A DNA stretch of 64,000 nucleotides from Streptomyces sp. CC228A (lineage in GTDB: Bacteria > Actinomycetota > Actinomycetes > Streptomycetales > Streptomycetaceae), in assembly GCF_021390935.1 (NCBI RefSeq), contig NZ_JAJPUI010000003.1, positions 248,001-312,000 on the forward strand. The letters are read 5' to 3'. Of this stretch, positions 48,309-58,449 are shown piece by piece. Below the pieces are notes generated by a model. That model did no database searches, had not been told where the DNA came from, and saw only the letters and a list, made by a program, of their open reading frames with translations. Each line of letters starts with the position of its first letter. Position 1 is the first letter of the stretch. The translations under genes were made by a program, and so were the position numbers.

Positions 48309-48765
48309 GCCCGCCATTGTCCCCGATCCCCGCACGTCCGCCGCCCCCGGCGCCTCCCGGCGGGCTCCCACGGCGGGCGCGGACCCGCCGCAGAAGGGGC
48401 GCCCGGCCTCGCGAAACCCCGCCGGCGCCCCCTCCCCGCCTTCCGTACGGCGGCGGGCCCCGGTCCCGTCCCGGCGCCCCGTACGGCCCGGTCACGGCCC
48501 CGCCCCGGCGCCCCGTCGGCGCCCGGACACACGGCCCGGGGCGGCCCGGGGTACACCGCGTCCCGCGGTCCCGGCGGCGCGGGCGACGGCCCTCCGCCGC
48601 GGCGCCCGCTCCGGCGGCCGGCGCGGGGCGGCCCGTGCGGCGGCCGACGGGCGCCGGACGGTCAGATGAGGCGGCTCGGCAGGCAGCCCACAGGCGCCGG
48701 ACGGCCGCCGCGAGGCAGCTACGGAACGGCTGCGACGCGGGCGGCCGGCGACTGCGTGAGGAGGC
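48309..48765. other. GC-rich intergenic region upstream of era
   Basis: 457 bp with no supported gene. It is dominated by CCG/CGG-rich sequence with scattered GGCGCCCGG-type fragments but no long exact repeat that I can see. It should hold the era promoter. Confidence 0.4.
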
Positions 48766-49119
48766 TCAGCCCGCCGTCACCGTGGTGTGCACCGCCCCGT
48801 CCGGTCCGGCCAGCAGGACCGGCGTCGCGGCGCCGCCCAGATCGCGGACGGCGGCCCGGTCCGCGTCGGAGACGGCGTCCGCCTCCGACACCACCGCCGC
48901 AGCCTCCAGCGACTTCGCCCCGCTCGCCACCGCCATCGCCACGGCGGTCTGCAGCGCGCTCAGCTCCAGCGACTCCAGGGCGACCGTCCCGGCGACGTAC
49001 GTGCGCCCCGTCTCGTCCCGGACCGCCGCGCCCTCGGGCACGCCGTTGCGGGCCCGCGCGCTGCGCGCCAGGGTGACGATCTTGCGGTCCTCGGGGTCAA
49101 GTCCGGTGCTCTGTGTCAT
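48766..49119 (-). CDS. Cytidine-deaminase-like fold protein lacking catalytic residues
   Basis: A 117-residue protein with the order of a small cytidine deaminase: KIVTLARSARARNGVPEGAAVRDETGRTYVAGTVALESLELSALQTAVAMAVASGA spans the first two thirds. The HAE/CAE element expected near LSALQTAVAM and the PCxxC element near the end are absent, and there is no Cys at all, so zinc-dependent deamination is not possible. Homologues next to era are often labelled cytidine deaminase. ATG 49119. It is a conserved pseudo-enzyme or a structural relative; function unknown. Confidence 0.75.
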   Translation of the reverse strand: MTQSTGLDPEDRKIVTLARSARARNGVPEGAAVRDETGRTYVAGTVALESLELSALQTAVAMAVASGAKSLEAAAVVSEADAVSDADRAAVRDLGGAATPVLLAGPDGAVHTTVTAG

Positions 49120-49145
49120 GCCCCGAGCATAGATCGCGTCCGCCG

Positions 49146-49502
49146 CTACGGGCGGCCGAGTCTCAGCCGCTCGGCCCTGGGCAGGCCGGCGACCACCAAG
49201 TCGTACGAGTCCTCGACCAGTTCGCGGACCAGGCGCTCGGGCAGGGAGCCGACGGTGACCGTGTTCCAGTGGCGCTTGTTCATGTGCCAGCCGGGCACGA
49301 CCACGCCCGGGTGCTCGGCGCGCAGCCGCACCGCGTCGTCCGGGTCGCACTTGAGGTTGGCCTTCAGGGGCTGCGCGTCGAGCGCGCTCAGGGCGAACAT
49401 CTTCCCCGCGACCCGGAAGACGGAGGTCTCCGGGCCGAACGGGAAGTCCTCGGCCGCCGCGGGGAGGTCGAGGCACAGCGCCCTGAGCCGCTCGGGTGTC
49501 AC
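49146..49502 (-). CDS. MmcQ/YjbR-family protein
   Basis: A 118-residue protein of the MmcQ/YjbR fold: MTPERLRALCLDLPAAAEDFPFG at the start, then FRVAGKMFALSAL, LKCDPDDAVRLRAEHPGVVVPGWHMNKRHWNTV. The family binds DNA-like ligands in some structures, but the cellular role is unclear. GTG 49502 overlaps the corC stop (GTGA, 49499-49502), so the two are translationally coupled. Confidence 0.88.
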   Translation of the reverse strand: MTPERLRALCLDLPAAAEDFPFGPETSVFRVAGKMFALSALDAQPLKANLKCDPDDAVRLRAEHPGVVVPGWHMNKRHWNTVTVGSLPERLVRELVEDSYDLVVAGLPRAERLRLGRP

Positions 49503-50794
49503 GCGGCCCCGCCCTCCGGGGCCGGCGGCACGGGCTCCGCCAGCACGGTCACGATCTTGTTCCTGCGGCCGGCGGGGGACTCGGCGGTGAGCCGCAGGGA
49601 CCGCCCGTCCGGGAGGTCCACGACCGCCGTGGCCCCGGCGATCGGCACCCGGCCGAGCGCTTTCGCGAGCAGGCCGCCGACGGTCTCCACGTCCTCGTCG
49701 TCGTACGCGCCGAGGCCGAAGAGCTCGCCGAGGTCGCCGATGTCGAGCCGGGCCGTGACGCGGTAGCGGCCGTCGCCGAGGTCCTGGACGGGCGGCTGCT
49801 CGCGGTCGTACTCGTCGGTGATCTCGCCGACGATCTCCTCCAGGATGTCCTCGATCGTGACGATCCCGGCGGTGCCGCCGTACTCGTCGATGACGACGGC
49901 CACGTGGCTGCGCTCCTGCTGCATCTCCCGCAGCAGGTCGCCCGCGTTCTTGGTGTCGGGGACGAACGTCGCGGACCGCATGGCCGTGGACACCGGCTCG
50001 CTCTCAGACTCCCGGTTGATGTGGGTCTTCCGGACGAGGTCCTTCAGGTACACGACGCCGACGATGTCGTCCTCGTTCTCCCCGGTGACGGGGATGCGGG
50101 AGAAGCCGGAGCGCAGGGCCAGCGTGAGGGCCTGGCGGATCGTCTTGAAGCGCTCGATGGACACCAGGTCGGTGCGCGGCACCATCACCTCGCGCACCAG
50201 CGTGTCGCCGAGCTCGAAGACGGAGTGCACCATGCGGCGCTCGTCGTCCTCGATGAGGGACTCCTGCTCGGCCAGGTCGACCATGGCGCGCAGCTCCGCC
50301 TCGGAGGCGAAGGGGCCCTTGCGGAAGCCCTTGCCCGGAGTGAGGGCGTTGCCGAGGAGGATCAGGAGCTGCGGCACCGGCCCCATGATCCTGGCCAGCG
50401 GCAGCAGGACGTACGCGGCGGCGGTGGCGGTGTTCAGCGGGTGCTGGCGCCCGATGGTGCGGGGCGACACCCCGACGGCCACGTACGACACCAGGACCAT
50501 CACGCCGATCGCGGAGACCAGGGCGAGCCAGGTCTCCTCGATCTCCTCCAGCGAGACGTACGTGACGAGGGCGGCGGCCGCCATCTCGCAGGCGACCCGG
50601 ACCAGCAGCGCCACGTTCAGGTAGCGGGTGGGGTCCGACGCGACCTGCACGAGCTTCGCGGCTCCGCGCCGGCCGGTGCGCAGGGCCTCGGCGGCGCGGA
50701 AGGTGGACACCCGGGCCAGGCCGGCCTCGGCGCACGCGGCGAGCCAGGCCACGACGACGAGCGCCACCGCGCCGAGGACCAGTTGCGCGGTCAC
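49499..50794 (-). CDS. CorC/CNNM-family membrane protein with CBS domains
   Basis: A 431-residue protein: an N-terminal DUF21 membrane domain with about four helices (LVLGAVALVVVAWLAACAEAG ...), two CBS domains in the middle (VREVMVPRTDLVSIER, FSRIPVTGENEDDIVGVVYLKDLV, VAVVIDEYGGTAGIVTIEDILEEIVGEI) and a C-terminal CorC/HlyC transporter-associated domain. These proteins are linked to Mg/Co efflux. GTG 50794 lies six bases after the ybeY stop. Confidence 0.92.
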   Translation of the reverse strand: MTAQLVLGAVALVVVAWLAACAEAGLARVSTFRAAEALRTGRRGAAKLVQVASDPTRYLNVALLVRVACEMAAAALVTYVSLEEIEETWLALVSAIGVMVLVSYVAVGVSPRTIGRQHPLNTATAAAYVLLPLARIMGPVPQLLILLGNALTPGKGFRKGPFASEAELRAMVDLAEQESLIEDDERRMVHSVFELGDTLVREVMVPRTDLVSIERFKTIRQALTLALRSGFSRIPVTGENEDDIVGVVYLKDLVRKTHINRESESEPVSTAMRSATFVPDTKNAGDLLREMQQERSHVAVVIDEYGGTAGIVTIEDILEEIVGEITDEYDREQPPVQDLGDGRYRVTARLDIGDLGELFGLGAYDDEDVETVGGLLAKALGRVPIAGATAVVDLPDGRSLRLTAESPAGRRNKIVTVLAEPVPPAPEGGAA

Positions 50795-50799
50795 GGCGC

Positions 50800-51297
50800 T
50801 CAGGAGACGGTCGGCGCCGGGGAGGGGCCGGTGAGGCCCTTCTCCGCGCGCCAGCCGTCGACGATGGCCGCCTGGAGGCCGAACATCTCGGCCTTCTCGT
50901 CGGGCTCCTCGTGGTCGTACCCGAGCAGGTGCAGCACCCCGTGGACGGTGAGGAGCTGGAGCTCCTCGTCCATGGAGTGCTGCGTCGGTGCCTCGCGGCC
51001 CTGCTTCTCGGCGACCTCCGGGCAGAGCACGATGTCGCCGAGGAGGCCCTGCGGGGGCTCCTCGTCGTCCTTCGACGGCGGACGCAGCTCGTCCATCGGG
51101 AAGGACATGACATCCGTCGGGCCCGGCAGGTCCATCCACTGGATGTGCAGCTGCTCCATGGCCTCGGCGTCGACGACGATCACCGACAGCTCGGAGAGGG
51201 GATGGATGCGCATACGGGTCAGGGCGTAGCGGGCGACGTCGAGGATGGCCTCTTCGTCGACCTCAGTGCCCGACTCGTTGTTGACGTCGATCGACAT
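50800..51297 (-). CDS. ybeY: rRNA maturation endonuclease YbeY
   Basis: A 165-residue zinc-dependent RNase needed for 16S rRNA 3' end processing. The metal site [11 protein letters not shown] is complete, and the family [11 protein letters not shown] motif precedes it. ATG 51297 is used. It lies between phoH (14 bp upstream) and corC (six bp downstream) in one leftward operon. Confidence 0.96.
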   Translation of the reverse strand: MSIDVNNESGTEVDEEAILDVARYALTRMRIHPLSELSVIVVDAEAMEQLHIQWMDLPGPTDVMSFPMDELRPPSKDDEEPPQGLLGDIVLCPEVAEKQGREAPTQHSMDEELQLLTVHGVLHLLGYDHEEPDEKAEMFGLQAAIVDGWRAEKGLTGPSPAPTVS

Positions 51298-51310
51298 GGT
51301 GCTGTTCGGT

Positions 51311-52306
51311 CTACTTCCCGTTTTTGCTGTCGTACTGCTCGTACGCGTCGACGATACGGCCGACGAGCTTGTGCCGTACCACGTCATGGGACGTGAGCCG
51401 GGAGAAGTGGACGTCGGGGACGCCGTCCAGGATGTCCTGGACCTGGCGCAGACCGCTCCTGGTGCCGTTCGGCAGGTCCACCTGCGTCACGTCGCCCGTG
51501 ATGACGATCTTCGAGTCGAACCCGAGCCGGGTGAGGAACATCTTCATCTGCTCGGGGTTCGTGTTCTGCGCCTCGTCGAGGATGATGAAGGCGTCATTGA
51601 GGGTGCGGCCGCGCATGTAGGCCAGGGGGGCGACCTCGATGGTCCCGGCCGCCATCAGGCGGGGGATCGAGTCGGGGTCCAGCATGTCGTGCAGCGCGTC
51701 GTACAGGGGGCGCAGGTAGGGGTCGATCTTCTCGTAGAGCGTGCCCGGCAGGAAGCCGAGGCGCTCGCCCGCCTCGACGGCGGGGCGGGTGAGGATGATC
51801 CGGTTGACCTGCTTGGACTGGAGGGCCTGCACCGCCTTCGCCATGGCGAGGTAGGTCTTGCCGGTGCCCGCGGGTCCGATGCCGAACACGATCGTGTGCT
51901 TGTCGATCGCGTCGACGTACCGCTTCTGGTTCAGCGTCTTGGGGCGGATGGTGCGGCCGCGGCTGGACAGGATGTTCTGGGTGAGGACCTCGGACGGGGT
52001 CTCGACGCCCGTTCCCCCGGTCTCTTCCTTCAGCATGGCGATCGACCGCTCCACGGCGTCCTCCGTCATCGGCTGTCCGGTGCGCAGGACCAGCATCATC
52101 TCGTCGAAGAGACGCTGGACGAGGGCGACCTCCGCGGCGTCGCCGACAGCGCTGATCTCGTTGCCGCGGACGTGGATGTCGGTGTGCGGGAACGCGTCCT
52201 CGATCACGCGGAGCAGCGCGTCACCCGAGCCGAGCACGGTCACCATCGGGTGCTTCGCGGGAACGGTGAAGTGCGCGCGTACCTGGTCTGTGGGTGTGTG
52301 AGTCAT
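51311..52306 (-). CDS. phoH: PhoH-like ATPase
   Basis: A 331-residue PhoH-family protein, an RNA-associated P-loop ATPase (PhoH1/YbeZ type). Walker [14 protein letters not shown], Walker [11 protein letters not shown] and [15 protein letters not shown] are clear; an N-terminal KH-like region precedes them. ATG 52306 is used; another ATG 24 bases upstream touches an AGGAGGT and is less likely. In many bacteria YbeZ acts with YbeY, the next gene here. Confidence 0.95.
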   Translation of the reverse strand: MTHTPTDQVRAHFTVPAKHPMVTVLGSGDALLRVIEDAFPHTDIHVRGNEISAVGDAAEVALVQRLFDEMMLVLRTGQPMTEDAVERSIAMLKEETGGTGVETPSEVLTQNILSSRGRTIRPKTLNQKRYVDAIDKHTIVFGIGPAGTGKTYLAMAKAVQALQSKQVNRIILTRPAVEAGERLGFLPGTLYEKIDPYLRPLYDALHDMLDPDSIPRLMAAGTIEVAPLAYMRGRTLNDAFIILDEAQNTNPEQMKMFLTRLGFDSKIVITGDVTQVDLPNGTRSGLRQVQDILDGVPDVHFSRLTSHDVVRHKLVGRIVDAYEQYDSKNGK

Positions 52307-52440
52307 GGGCCGGCTCTCTGGCCTGCGCATACCTCCTGTTGCAGGGTTCTCGCCGCTCGACAACCTCTGGACTGTCCAGGGTACGGCGTGCGGCCGGGGA
52401 GGCCGAGGGCTTTTCCCGCGGCGGCGCCGGGCCCGTGCGC

Positions 52441-53571
52441 TCAGACCGAGCGGCGGAAGCCGATCGTGGGCACCGCCCGGCGCAGCGGCCAGGGGCGGCT
52501 GGGGGCGGGCAGCAGGCCGTCCAGGAAGGAGTAGCGGCGCAGCGCGGCCGGGTCCTGGTCGGAGCAGCTCTGCACGTACTGCCACCAGGCGGCGACCTCC
52601 ACCCAGCCGGGCGCGGACAGCGAGCCGCCGAACTCCTGCACGGAGAGGGCCGCGGTGAGGCCGGCGAAGGCCAGCCGGTCGGCGAGCGGCCAGCCGGCGA
52701 GGGTGCCGGTGAGGAAGCCGGCGACAAAGACGTCGCCCGCGCCGGTGGGGTCGAGGGCCGTGACGGCGATGGCGGGCACCTCGGCGGTCTCGCCGGTGGC
52801 GCTGTCGACGGCGTAGGCGCCGTCGGAGCCGAGGGTGACCACGGCGAGCCGCACCTTGTCGGCGAGGGCGCGGGCGGCGGCGCGGGGGCAGCCGGTGCGG
52901 GTGTAGCGCATGGCCTCCTCGGCGTTGGGCAGGAACGCCTCGCAGTGCTCCAGGTCGGCCAGTGCGGCGAGGTCCCAGCGGCCGGTCTCGTCCCAGCCGA
53001 CGTCGGCGAAGATCCGCGTGTCGCGGCGGGCGGCCTCGGCGACCCATGCCTCCCGGCGGCCGGGGGCGAGGGAGGCGACGGCGGCGCGGGCGCGCGGCGG
53101 GCACATGGGCAGGGCGCCTTCCGGGGGCGGTGCCTCGTGGCCGTGGGACACCATGGTGCGTTCGCCGTCGTACGCCATGGACACGGTCACCGGGGAGTGC
53201 CAGCCGGGCACGGTGCGGGACCGGGAGAGGTCGATGCCCTCGCCGCGCGCGAGGGCGTCCCAGCAGTACTCGCCGTAGTGGTCGTCGCCGAACGCGGCGG
53301 CGAGCGAGGTGCGCAGCCCGAGGCGGGCGAGCGCCGTCGCCATGTTGGCGACTCCCCCGGGGCTGGAGCCCATGCCGCGCGCCCAGGTCTCGGTGCCGCG
53401 CGCGGGGGCGCTGTCGAGGCCGGTGAAGACGATGTCCAGGAAGACCGTGCCGGTGAGGAAGACGTCGCAGTCCGGGTCCTCGGGGGTGCGCAGGGTGCCC
53501 AGCGGGTCGACGCCCGCCGTGTGCTGTCGCCGCGGGTGGTCTCCTCCTGCGGGAGCGGCGGATGTGGTCAC
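52441..53571 (-). CDS. PfkB-family carbohydrate kinase
   Basis: A 376-residue ribokinase-like sugar or nucleoside kinase. FLTGTVFLDIVFTGL starts the fold, SSPGGVANMATALARLGL is the first PfkB motif, and the second is ALDPTGAGDVFVAGFLTG with the catalytic Asp. The substrate is not deducible. GTG 53571 is the first start of a good frame. Single-gene unit upstream of the phoH operon, divergent from the TPR gene. Confidence 0.9.
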   Translation of the reverse strand: MTTSAAPAGGDHPRRQHTAGVDPLGTLRTPEDPDCDVFLTGTVFLDIVFTGLDSAPARGTETWARGMGSSPGGVANMATALARLGLRTSLAAAFGDDHYGEYCWDALARGEGIDLSRSRTVPGWHSPVTVSMAYDGERTMVSHGHEAPPPEGALPMCPPRARAAVASLAPGRREAWVAEAARRDTRIFADVGWDETGRWDLAALADLEHCEAFLPNAEEAMRYTRTGCPRAAARALADKVRLAVVTLGSDGAYAVDSATGETAEVPAIAVTALDPTGAGDVFVAGFLTGTLAGWPLADRLAFAGLTAALSVQEFGGSLSAPGWVEVAAWWQYVQSCSDQDPAALRRYSFLDGLLPAPSRPWPLRRAVPTIGFRRSV

Positions 53572-53822
53572 AGGGAACTCCCGGTCGCGTGGTGCGGGTG
53601 CGGTGCGGATTTACGACAGTCTGCCGGATTCCGGGCGGCGACGGGTCGTGATGGCGGCGCTTCGCCGAGTAGTCCCCGTACATCTCACTGAGGAGGGTCC
53701 TGCGGAATGCGTAGCACTCGGGGAGGACCCCGCACCCGCATGTGGAGGGACTTCGCGGCTTTTCCGGAACCCGGTCCGCCGCCGGCCGTCTTGGTCATCA
53801 AGTCGACTGAGGGAAGGCTGGT

Positions 53823-54986
53823 ATGACGGCAGGTCAGATGGAGCGGTCGGGTGCGCGGGGCAAGGCGTTCGCGCCCGAGTACCAGGGCGCCGTGGGGTCG
53901 ATGTCGGTGAACGCGTCGCTGGAGGACGTCCTGGCGAAGGCCGTGGCGGAGCTGCGGGCGGCCGAGGAGGCCGGCGACCTGCGGGAGACCGCGCGGTGCG
54001 GGCTGGCGGTGGCCGAGGCGCAGCGCAGGCTGGGGCGGGTCGCGGAGGCGGACCGGGCGTGGAAGGCCAGCTTCCGGGCGGCCCGCGAGGCCGGTGACAC
54101 GGCGGCGAGGGCGTGGGCGCTGTGGAGCGGCGGCACGCTCGCCCGGCAGCGGGGCGCGCTGCGGCTGGCGTACCGGCTGCTGCGGCTGGCCGCGGAGCTG
54201 GGCGAGCGGGGCGGGGACGTCGTCGTGCGGGGCTACTCGCTGGCCGGGCTCGCCGAGACGGGCCGCATCCAGGGGGACTACGAGGCGGTGGGCGAGCTGC
54301 ACGAGCAGCTGCTGGCGGAGGCCCGCCGGCGGGGCGAGGCCCGGCACACGGTGTGGGCGCTGGAGGGCATCGCGCAGATGCACCGGAACACGGGGGCGTA
54401 CGACAAGGCGCTGGAGCTCTTCGAGGAGGCGGCGGAGACGGCCCTGCGGGCCGACGACCACCGGGGCCGGGCCTGGGCGCTGCGCGGCATCGCGGACGTG
54501 GTGTCGGTGCGGGACGGCGATGTGGAGCGGGCGCTGGCGCTGCTGTCGGAGGCGGAGGAGACGTGCCGCGCGATGCGGCTGTCGAGCGCGCTGGCGTACA
54601 ACCACAAGATGCGCGGCAACGTGCTGTACCGGGCGGGCCGGCACGCGGAGGCGGAGGAGCTGTACGCCAGGGCGCTGGAGGAGTTCCGCGCCATGGAGGA
54701 GCCGCGGGGCACGGCCCTGTCCCGGCTGGGCCTGGTGAAGGCGCGGGCCCGGCTGGGCCGGTCGGCGGCGGAGACGGCCGCGGAGCTCGCCGCGCTGCGG
54801 GACGAGCTGGACCGGATCGGTCTGCACCACGCCCGGGACATGGCGGCGAAGGCGGCGGCGGAACTGGAGGTGGGGCCGCTGCCGGCGCCCGTGCCGTCCC
54901 GGCGGCCGGATGCCGCCGCCGGCACCCTGGCGGCGGTCGAGGTGGCGGCGCTGTCGACGGCCGGCGGAGCGGAGGGGGCGCGATGA
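53823..54986 (+). CDS. TPR-repeat protein coupled to a prenyl synthase
   Basis: A 387-residue all-helical protein of tandem tetratricopeptide-like repeats from about residue 40 to 340, for example ARAWALWSGGTLARQRGALRLAYRLLRLA and ALELFEEAAETALRADDHRGRAWALRGIADV (each about one repeat). It has an Ala/Pro-rich tail and no other domain. ATG 53823 follows GGGAAGG. Its stop overlaps the next ATG (ATGA, 54983-54986), coupling it to the polyprenyl synthase, which suggests a shared complex (inference). Confidence 0.88.
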   Translation: MTAGQMERSGARGKAFAPEYQGAVGSMSVNASLEDVLAKAVAELRAAEEAGDLRETARCGLAVAEAQRRLGRVAEADRAWKASFRAAREAGDTAARAWALWSGGTLARQRGALRLAYRLLRLAAELGERGGDVVVRGYSLAGLAETGRIQGDYEAVGELHEQLLAEARRRGEARHTVWALEGIAQMHRNTGAYDKALELFEEAAETALRADDHRGRAWALRGIADVVSVRDGDVERALALLSEAEETCRAMRLSSALAYNHKMRGNVLYRAGRHAEAEELYARALEEFRAMEEPRGTALSRLGLVKARARLGRSAAETAAELAALRDELDRIGLHHARDMAAKAAAELEVGPLPAPVPSRRPDAAAGTLAAVEVAALSTAGGAEGAR

Positions 54987-56242
54987 ACCGGGCGACGGCG
55001 TACCCGGCGGCAGCGGCGCCCTCCGCTGCCCGGGGGCTCCAGGGACTCCGGGGGCGCCGGGGGCTCAGGAGGCGTCGGGCGGCGGTGCGGCTCCGGGTGC
55101 GGCTCCGCGCGCGGTGGGGGGCGCCTTGGCGGACCCGTCCGACGCCGGAGGCGCCCCGGCGGGGGCTGCGCAGTCGCACGGCGCCGCGGACGCAGCCGGG
55201 CCCGCGGGGACGCCGCGCGGGCGGCCGGGGTGCTGCGGCGGTGCCGCGCCCGGGTGCGGCCCGCGCTGGCGGACGCGGTACGGCGGCTGGACCCGTACAC
55301 CGGGGAGATGGCGGCGTACGCGATGGGCTGGCGGGACACGGGCGGCAGTCCCGCGCCGGGGGCCTCCGAGGGGAAGGGGCTGCGGCAGGCGCTCGCCGTG
55401 CTGGGGGCGGAGGCGGCCGGGGCGGACGGCTCGGCCGCCGTTCCCGGGGCGGTCGCCGTGGAGCTGGTGCACGCCTTCTCGCTGCTGCACGACGACATCA
55501 TGGACGGCGACGCCGTGCGGCGGCAGCGCGAGACGGTGTGGAAGGCGTACGGGACCGGGCCGGCCGTGCTCGCCGGTGACGCGTTGTTCGCGCTCGCCGT
55601 GCAGGTCCTCGCCGAGGTGCCGGGCCCGCACACCGGGGCGGCCGTGCGGCGCCTGTGCGACGCGCTGGCCGCGCTGGTGCGGGGCCAGTCGGAGGACCTG
55701 TGCTTCGAGCGGCGTCCGTGGACGGGGCCCGGCGCGGTGCGGCCGGGGGCCTACCGGTCCATGGCGGAGCACAAGACCGGCGCCCTGCTGGGCTGCGCGG
55801 CGGCGCTGGGCGCGCAGCTGTCCGGGGCGCCGGACGGGGCGGTGGCCGCGCTGGACCGGGCGGGGCGGCACCTGGGGGTGGCGTTCCAGGCCGTCGACGA
55901 CCTGCTGGGCGTCTGGGGCGACCCGGCGGTGACCGGGAAGCCGGTGCACGGGGACCTGCGGCAGCGGAAGAAGACGTTCCCCGTCCTCGCGGCGCTGGCC
56001 GCCGGGGGCGCGCGTCACGGGAGCTCGCGGCGCTGCTGGAGTCACCGGACGCCGGGGAGGCCGGGGAGGTCGCGCGGGCCGCGGCGCTGGTGGAGGAGGC
56101 CGGCGGCCGTGCCGCGGCCCTGGCGGAGGCGCGGCGCGGCCTGGACGCCGCCCGCGGCTGCCTGCGGCAGGCGCCGCTCGCCCCGGGCGCGGTGCGGGAC
56201 CTGGAGGCGCTGCTGGCCGTCCTCGCGGACCGGGCGCGGTGA
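54983..56242 (+). CDS. Polyprenyl (geranylgeranyl-type) diphosphate synthase (three frame breaks)
   Basis: A trans-prenyltransferase joining IPP to allylic diphosphates. The first aspartate motif HDDIMDGD lies at about 55491-55513, the second QAVDDLLGVWGD at about 55885-55920, with GDALFALAVQVL and KTGALLGCAAALG between. The catalytic core (55236 to about 56000) is in one frame. The C-terminal helices (RELAALLESPDAGEAGEVARAA) are in another, and one restored base near 56005 joins them. The coupled ATG at 54983 and an Ala/Gly-rich linker need two more restored bases (about 55015-55050 and 55200-55235). Repaired length 420 residues. I regard the breaks as sequencing deletions; if real, the gene is inactive. 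Confidence 0.78.
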
Positions 56243-56350
56243 GGCCCGCAGGGGCCGGATGACGGGCCGCCCGGCACCGGACGCGATGGTGCCGGGAGGG
56301 CCTGACGACGGCGGCCGGACCCGGTGGTGGAGGACCGGGTCCGGGAGCGG

Positions 56351-57256
56351 TCAGGGGCGCTTGGGGAGGGGCACGCGCACGAGGTCGTGGGCCACGGTCA
56401 GTTCCCCGGTGAACCCGGCGGCGCGGGCCTGGGCCTCGAAGAGGGACGGGTCGTGGTAGCGCTGCGAGAAGTGGGTGAGGACCAGGTGCCGCACCCCCGC
56501 GTCCCGCGCCGCCGCCGCGGCCTGACCTGCCGTCAGGTGGCCGTGCTCGACGGCCAGCGACTCGTCCTCGTTGAGGAACGTGGACTCGATGACCAGCATG
56601 TCGCAGCCCTCGGCGAGGGCGTGGACGCCGTCGCACAGCCGGGTGTCCATGACGAAGGCGAACCGCTGCCCGCGCCGTGGTTCGCTGACCTCGTCGAGGC
56701 GGACGCCGCGCAGTTCGCCCTCCCGCTGGATGCGGCCGACGTCGGGGCCCGTGATGCCGAGCGCCGCGAGCCTCTCCGGCAGCATGCGCCGCCCGTCCGG
56801 CTCGGTGAGCCGGTACCCGAAGGACTCCACGGGGTGGGACAGCTTCCGCGCCTCCAGGGTGTACGCGGGCGTGGCGGCGACGACCCCGTCCGCGGTGACC
56901 GGCTGCTCCTCGATGCGGGCGCGTTCGCGGTAGGCCGTGGCGTACCGCAGCCGTTCGAAGAACCGCTGCCCGCCGGCCGGGTAGTGGGCGGCCACCGGGT
57001 GCGGGACCTGGTCCAGGTTGATGCGCTGGATCACCCCGGCGACCCCGAGCGAGTGGTCGCCGTGGAAGTGCGTGATGCAGATGCGGTGGAGGTCGTGCGC
57101 GGCGACCCCGGCCCGCAGCATCTGGCGCTGGGTGCCCTCGCCCGGGTCGAAGAGGAGGCCCTCGCCGTCCCAGCGGAGCAGGTAGCCGTTGTGGTTGCGG
57201 TGCCGGGTGGGCACCTGCGACGCGGTGCCCAGCACGACGAGTTCGCGGACGGACAC
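56351..57256 (-). CDS. rnz: Ribonuclease Z
   Basis: A 301-residue metallo-beta-lactamase-fold tRNA 3' endonuclease. The zinc motif is [11 protein letters not shown] near residue 61, followed by [25 protein letters not shown] with the bridging Asp, and the late [11 protein letters not shown]. The length fits the short bacterial form. GTG 57256 lies five bases after the HIT gene stop on the same strand, so they are cotranscribed. Confidence 0.93.
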   Translation of the reverse strand: MSVRELVVLGTASQVPTRHRNHNGYLLRWDGEGLLFDPGEGTQRQMLRAGVAAHDLHRICITHFHGDHSLGVAGVIQRINLDQVPHPVAAHYPAGGQRFFERLRYATAYRERARIEEQPVTADGVVAATPAYTLEARKLSHPVESFGYRLTEPDGRRMLPERLAALGITGPDVGRIQREGELRGVRLDEVSEPRRGQRFAFVMDTRLCDGVHALAEGCDMLVIESTFLNEDESLAVEHGHLTAGQAAAAARDAGVRHLVLTHFSQRYHDPSLFEAQARAAGFTGELTVAHDLVRVPLPKRP

Positions 57257-57261
57257 GGTGT

Positions 57262-57621
57262 CTATCCGGGGGGCCAGGCGAGGCCGCGGCCGCCCAGGAC
57301 GTGGGCGTGGACGTGGAACACGGTCTGCCCGGCGCCCGTGCCGGTGTTGAAGACGATGCGGTAGCCGGTGCCGTCGGTCTTCTCGTCGGCGGCCACCTCG
57401 CCCGCCATGCGCAGCACGTCCGCGGCGACGGCGGGCTCGGCGGCGGCGAGCGCGGCCGCGTCGGGGTGGTGCGCCTTGGGGATGATCAGCACGTGGGTGG
57501 GCGCCTGCGGGTTGATGTCGCGGAAGGCGAGGGCCGTGTCGGTCTCCCGGACGATCGTCGCGGGCACCTCCTTCGCCACAATCTTGCAGAACAGGCAGTC
57601 GCTCTGCGGCTCTCCGGCCAT
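57262..57621 (-). CDS. HIT-family (HINT-like) nucleotide hydrolase
   Basis: A 119-residue histidine-triad protein: [18 protein letters not shown] at the start with the CxxC zinc pair, [18 protein letters not shown] in the middle and the catalytic triad [14 protein letters not shown] near the end. Hydrolyses adenylated or phosphoramidate nucleotides in characterised relatives. ATG 57621. Located between rsmE (upstream, 84 bp) and rnz in one leftward run. Confidence 0.95.
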   Translation of the reverse strand: MAGEPQSDCLFCKIVAKEVPATIVRETDTALAFRDINPQAPTHVLIIPKAHHPDAAALAAAEPAVAADVLRMAGEVAADEKTDGTGYRIVFNTGTGAGQTVFHVHAHVLGGRGLAWPPG

Positions 57622-57705
57622 GCGGGCAGCCTCTCTCGGCTCGGCGGACGGGTACGTCCGTACCCTATCCGCCGCGTCCCCCGCCGGCCCCGCGGAGGGC
57701 GCCGG

Positions 57706-58449
57706 TCAGGACCAGCGTCCCGTGCGGCCCAGCAGCAGCGCGGTGGCGGCGGTGCCGGCGGTGGAGGTCCGCAGCACGCTGCGGCCCAGGCGGTACGGCT
57801 TGGCCCCGGCCTCGGCGAAGGCCGCCAGCTCGTCGGGCGACACCCCGCCCTCGGGGCCCACGACGAGCACGATGTGCCCCTCGGCGGGCAGTTCGGCGGT
57901 GGCGAGCGGTGCGGCGCCCTCCTCGTGGAGGACGGCCGCGAAGTCGGCGGCGGCGAGGAGGGCGGCCACCTGCCGGGTGGTGGCGGCGTCGGCGACCTCG
58001 GGGAAGCGGAGCCTGCGGGACTGCTTGCCGGCCTCGCGGGCGGTGGCGCGCCATTTCCCGAGCGCCTTCAGCCCCCGGTCGCCCTTCCACTGGGTGATGC
58101 AGCGCGACGCCGCCCACGGCACGACCGCGTCGACCCCGGTCTCCGTCATGGTCTCCACGGCCAGCTCGCCGCGGTCGCCCTTGGGCAGGGCCTGCACGAC
58201 CGTGATGCGGGGGGCGGGCACGGGCTCGTCCCGCACCTCCGCGACGGCGACGTCGAGCCGGTCCCTGCCCTCGACGGAGGCGACGGTGCCGAAGACGCCG
58301 CGGCCCGCGCCGTCGGTCAGCACGATGTCCTCGCCGACGCGGAGCCGGCGCACGGACACGGCGTGGCGGCCCTCCGCGCCGTCCAGGGCGGTGGTGGCGC
58401 CCGGGGCGGCGCCGGTCAGGTCCTCGACGACGAAGACGGGGGCGGTCAT
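57706..58449 (-). CDS. rsmE: 16S rRNA (uracil-1498-N3)-methyltransferase
   Basis: A 247-residue SPOUT methyltransferase. The PUA-like N-terminus has LDGAEGRHAVSVRRLRVGE; the trefoil-knot part has VVQALPKGDRGELAVETMTETGV, RCITQW, HIVLVVGPEGGVSPDE and the terminal YRLGRSVLRTSTAGTAA. Length normal. ATG 58449 overlaps the stop of the nitronate monooxygenase-like gene (ATGA). Confidence 0.96.
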   Translation of the reverse strand: MTAPVFVVEDLTGAAPGATTALDGAEGRHAVSVRRLRVGEDIVLTDGAGRGVFGTVASVEGRDRLDVAVAEVRDEPVPAPRITVVQALPKGDRGELAVETMTETGVDAVVPWAASRCITQWKGDRGLKALGKWRATAREAGKQSRRLRFPEVADAATTRQVAALLAAADFAAVLHEEGAAPLATAELPAEGHIVLVVGPEGGVSPDELAAFAEAGAKPYRLGRSVLRTSTAGTAATALLLGRTGRWS

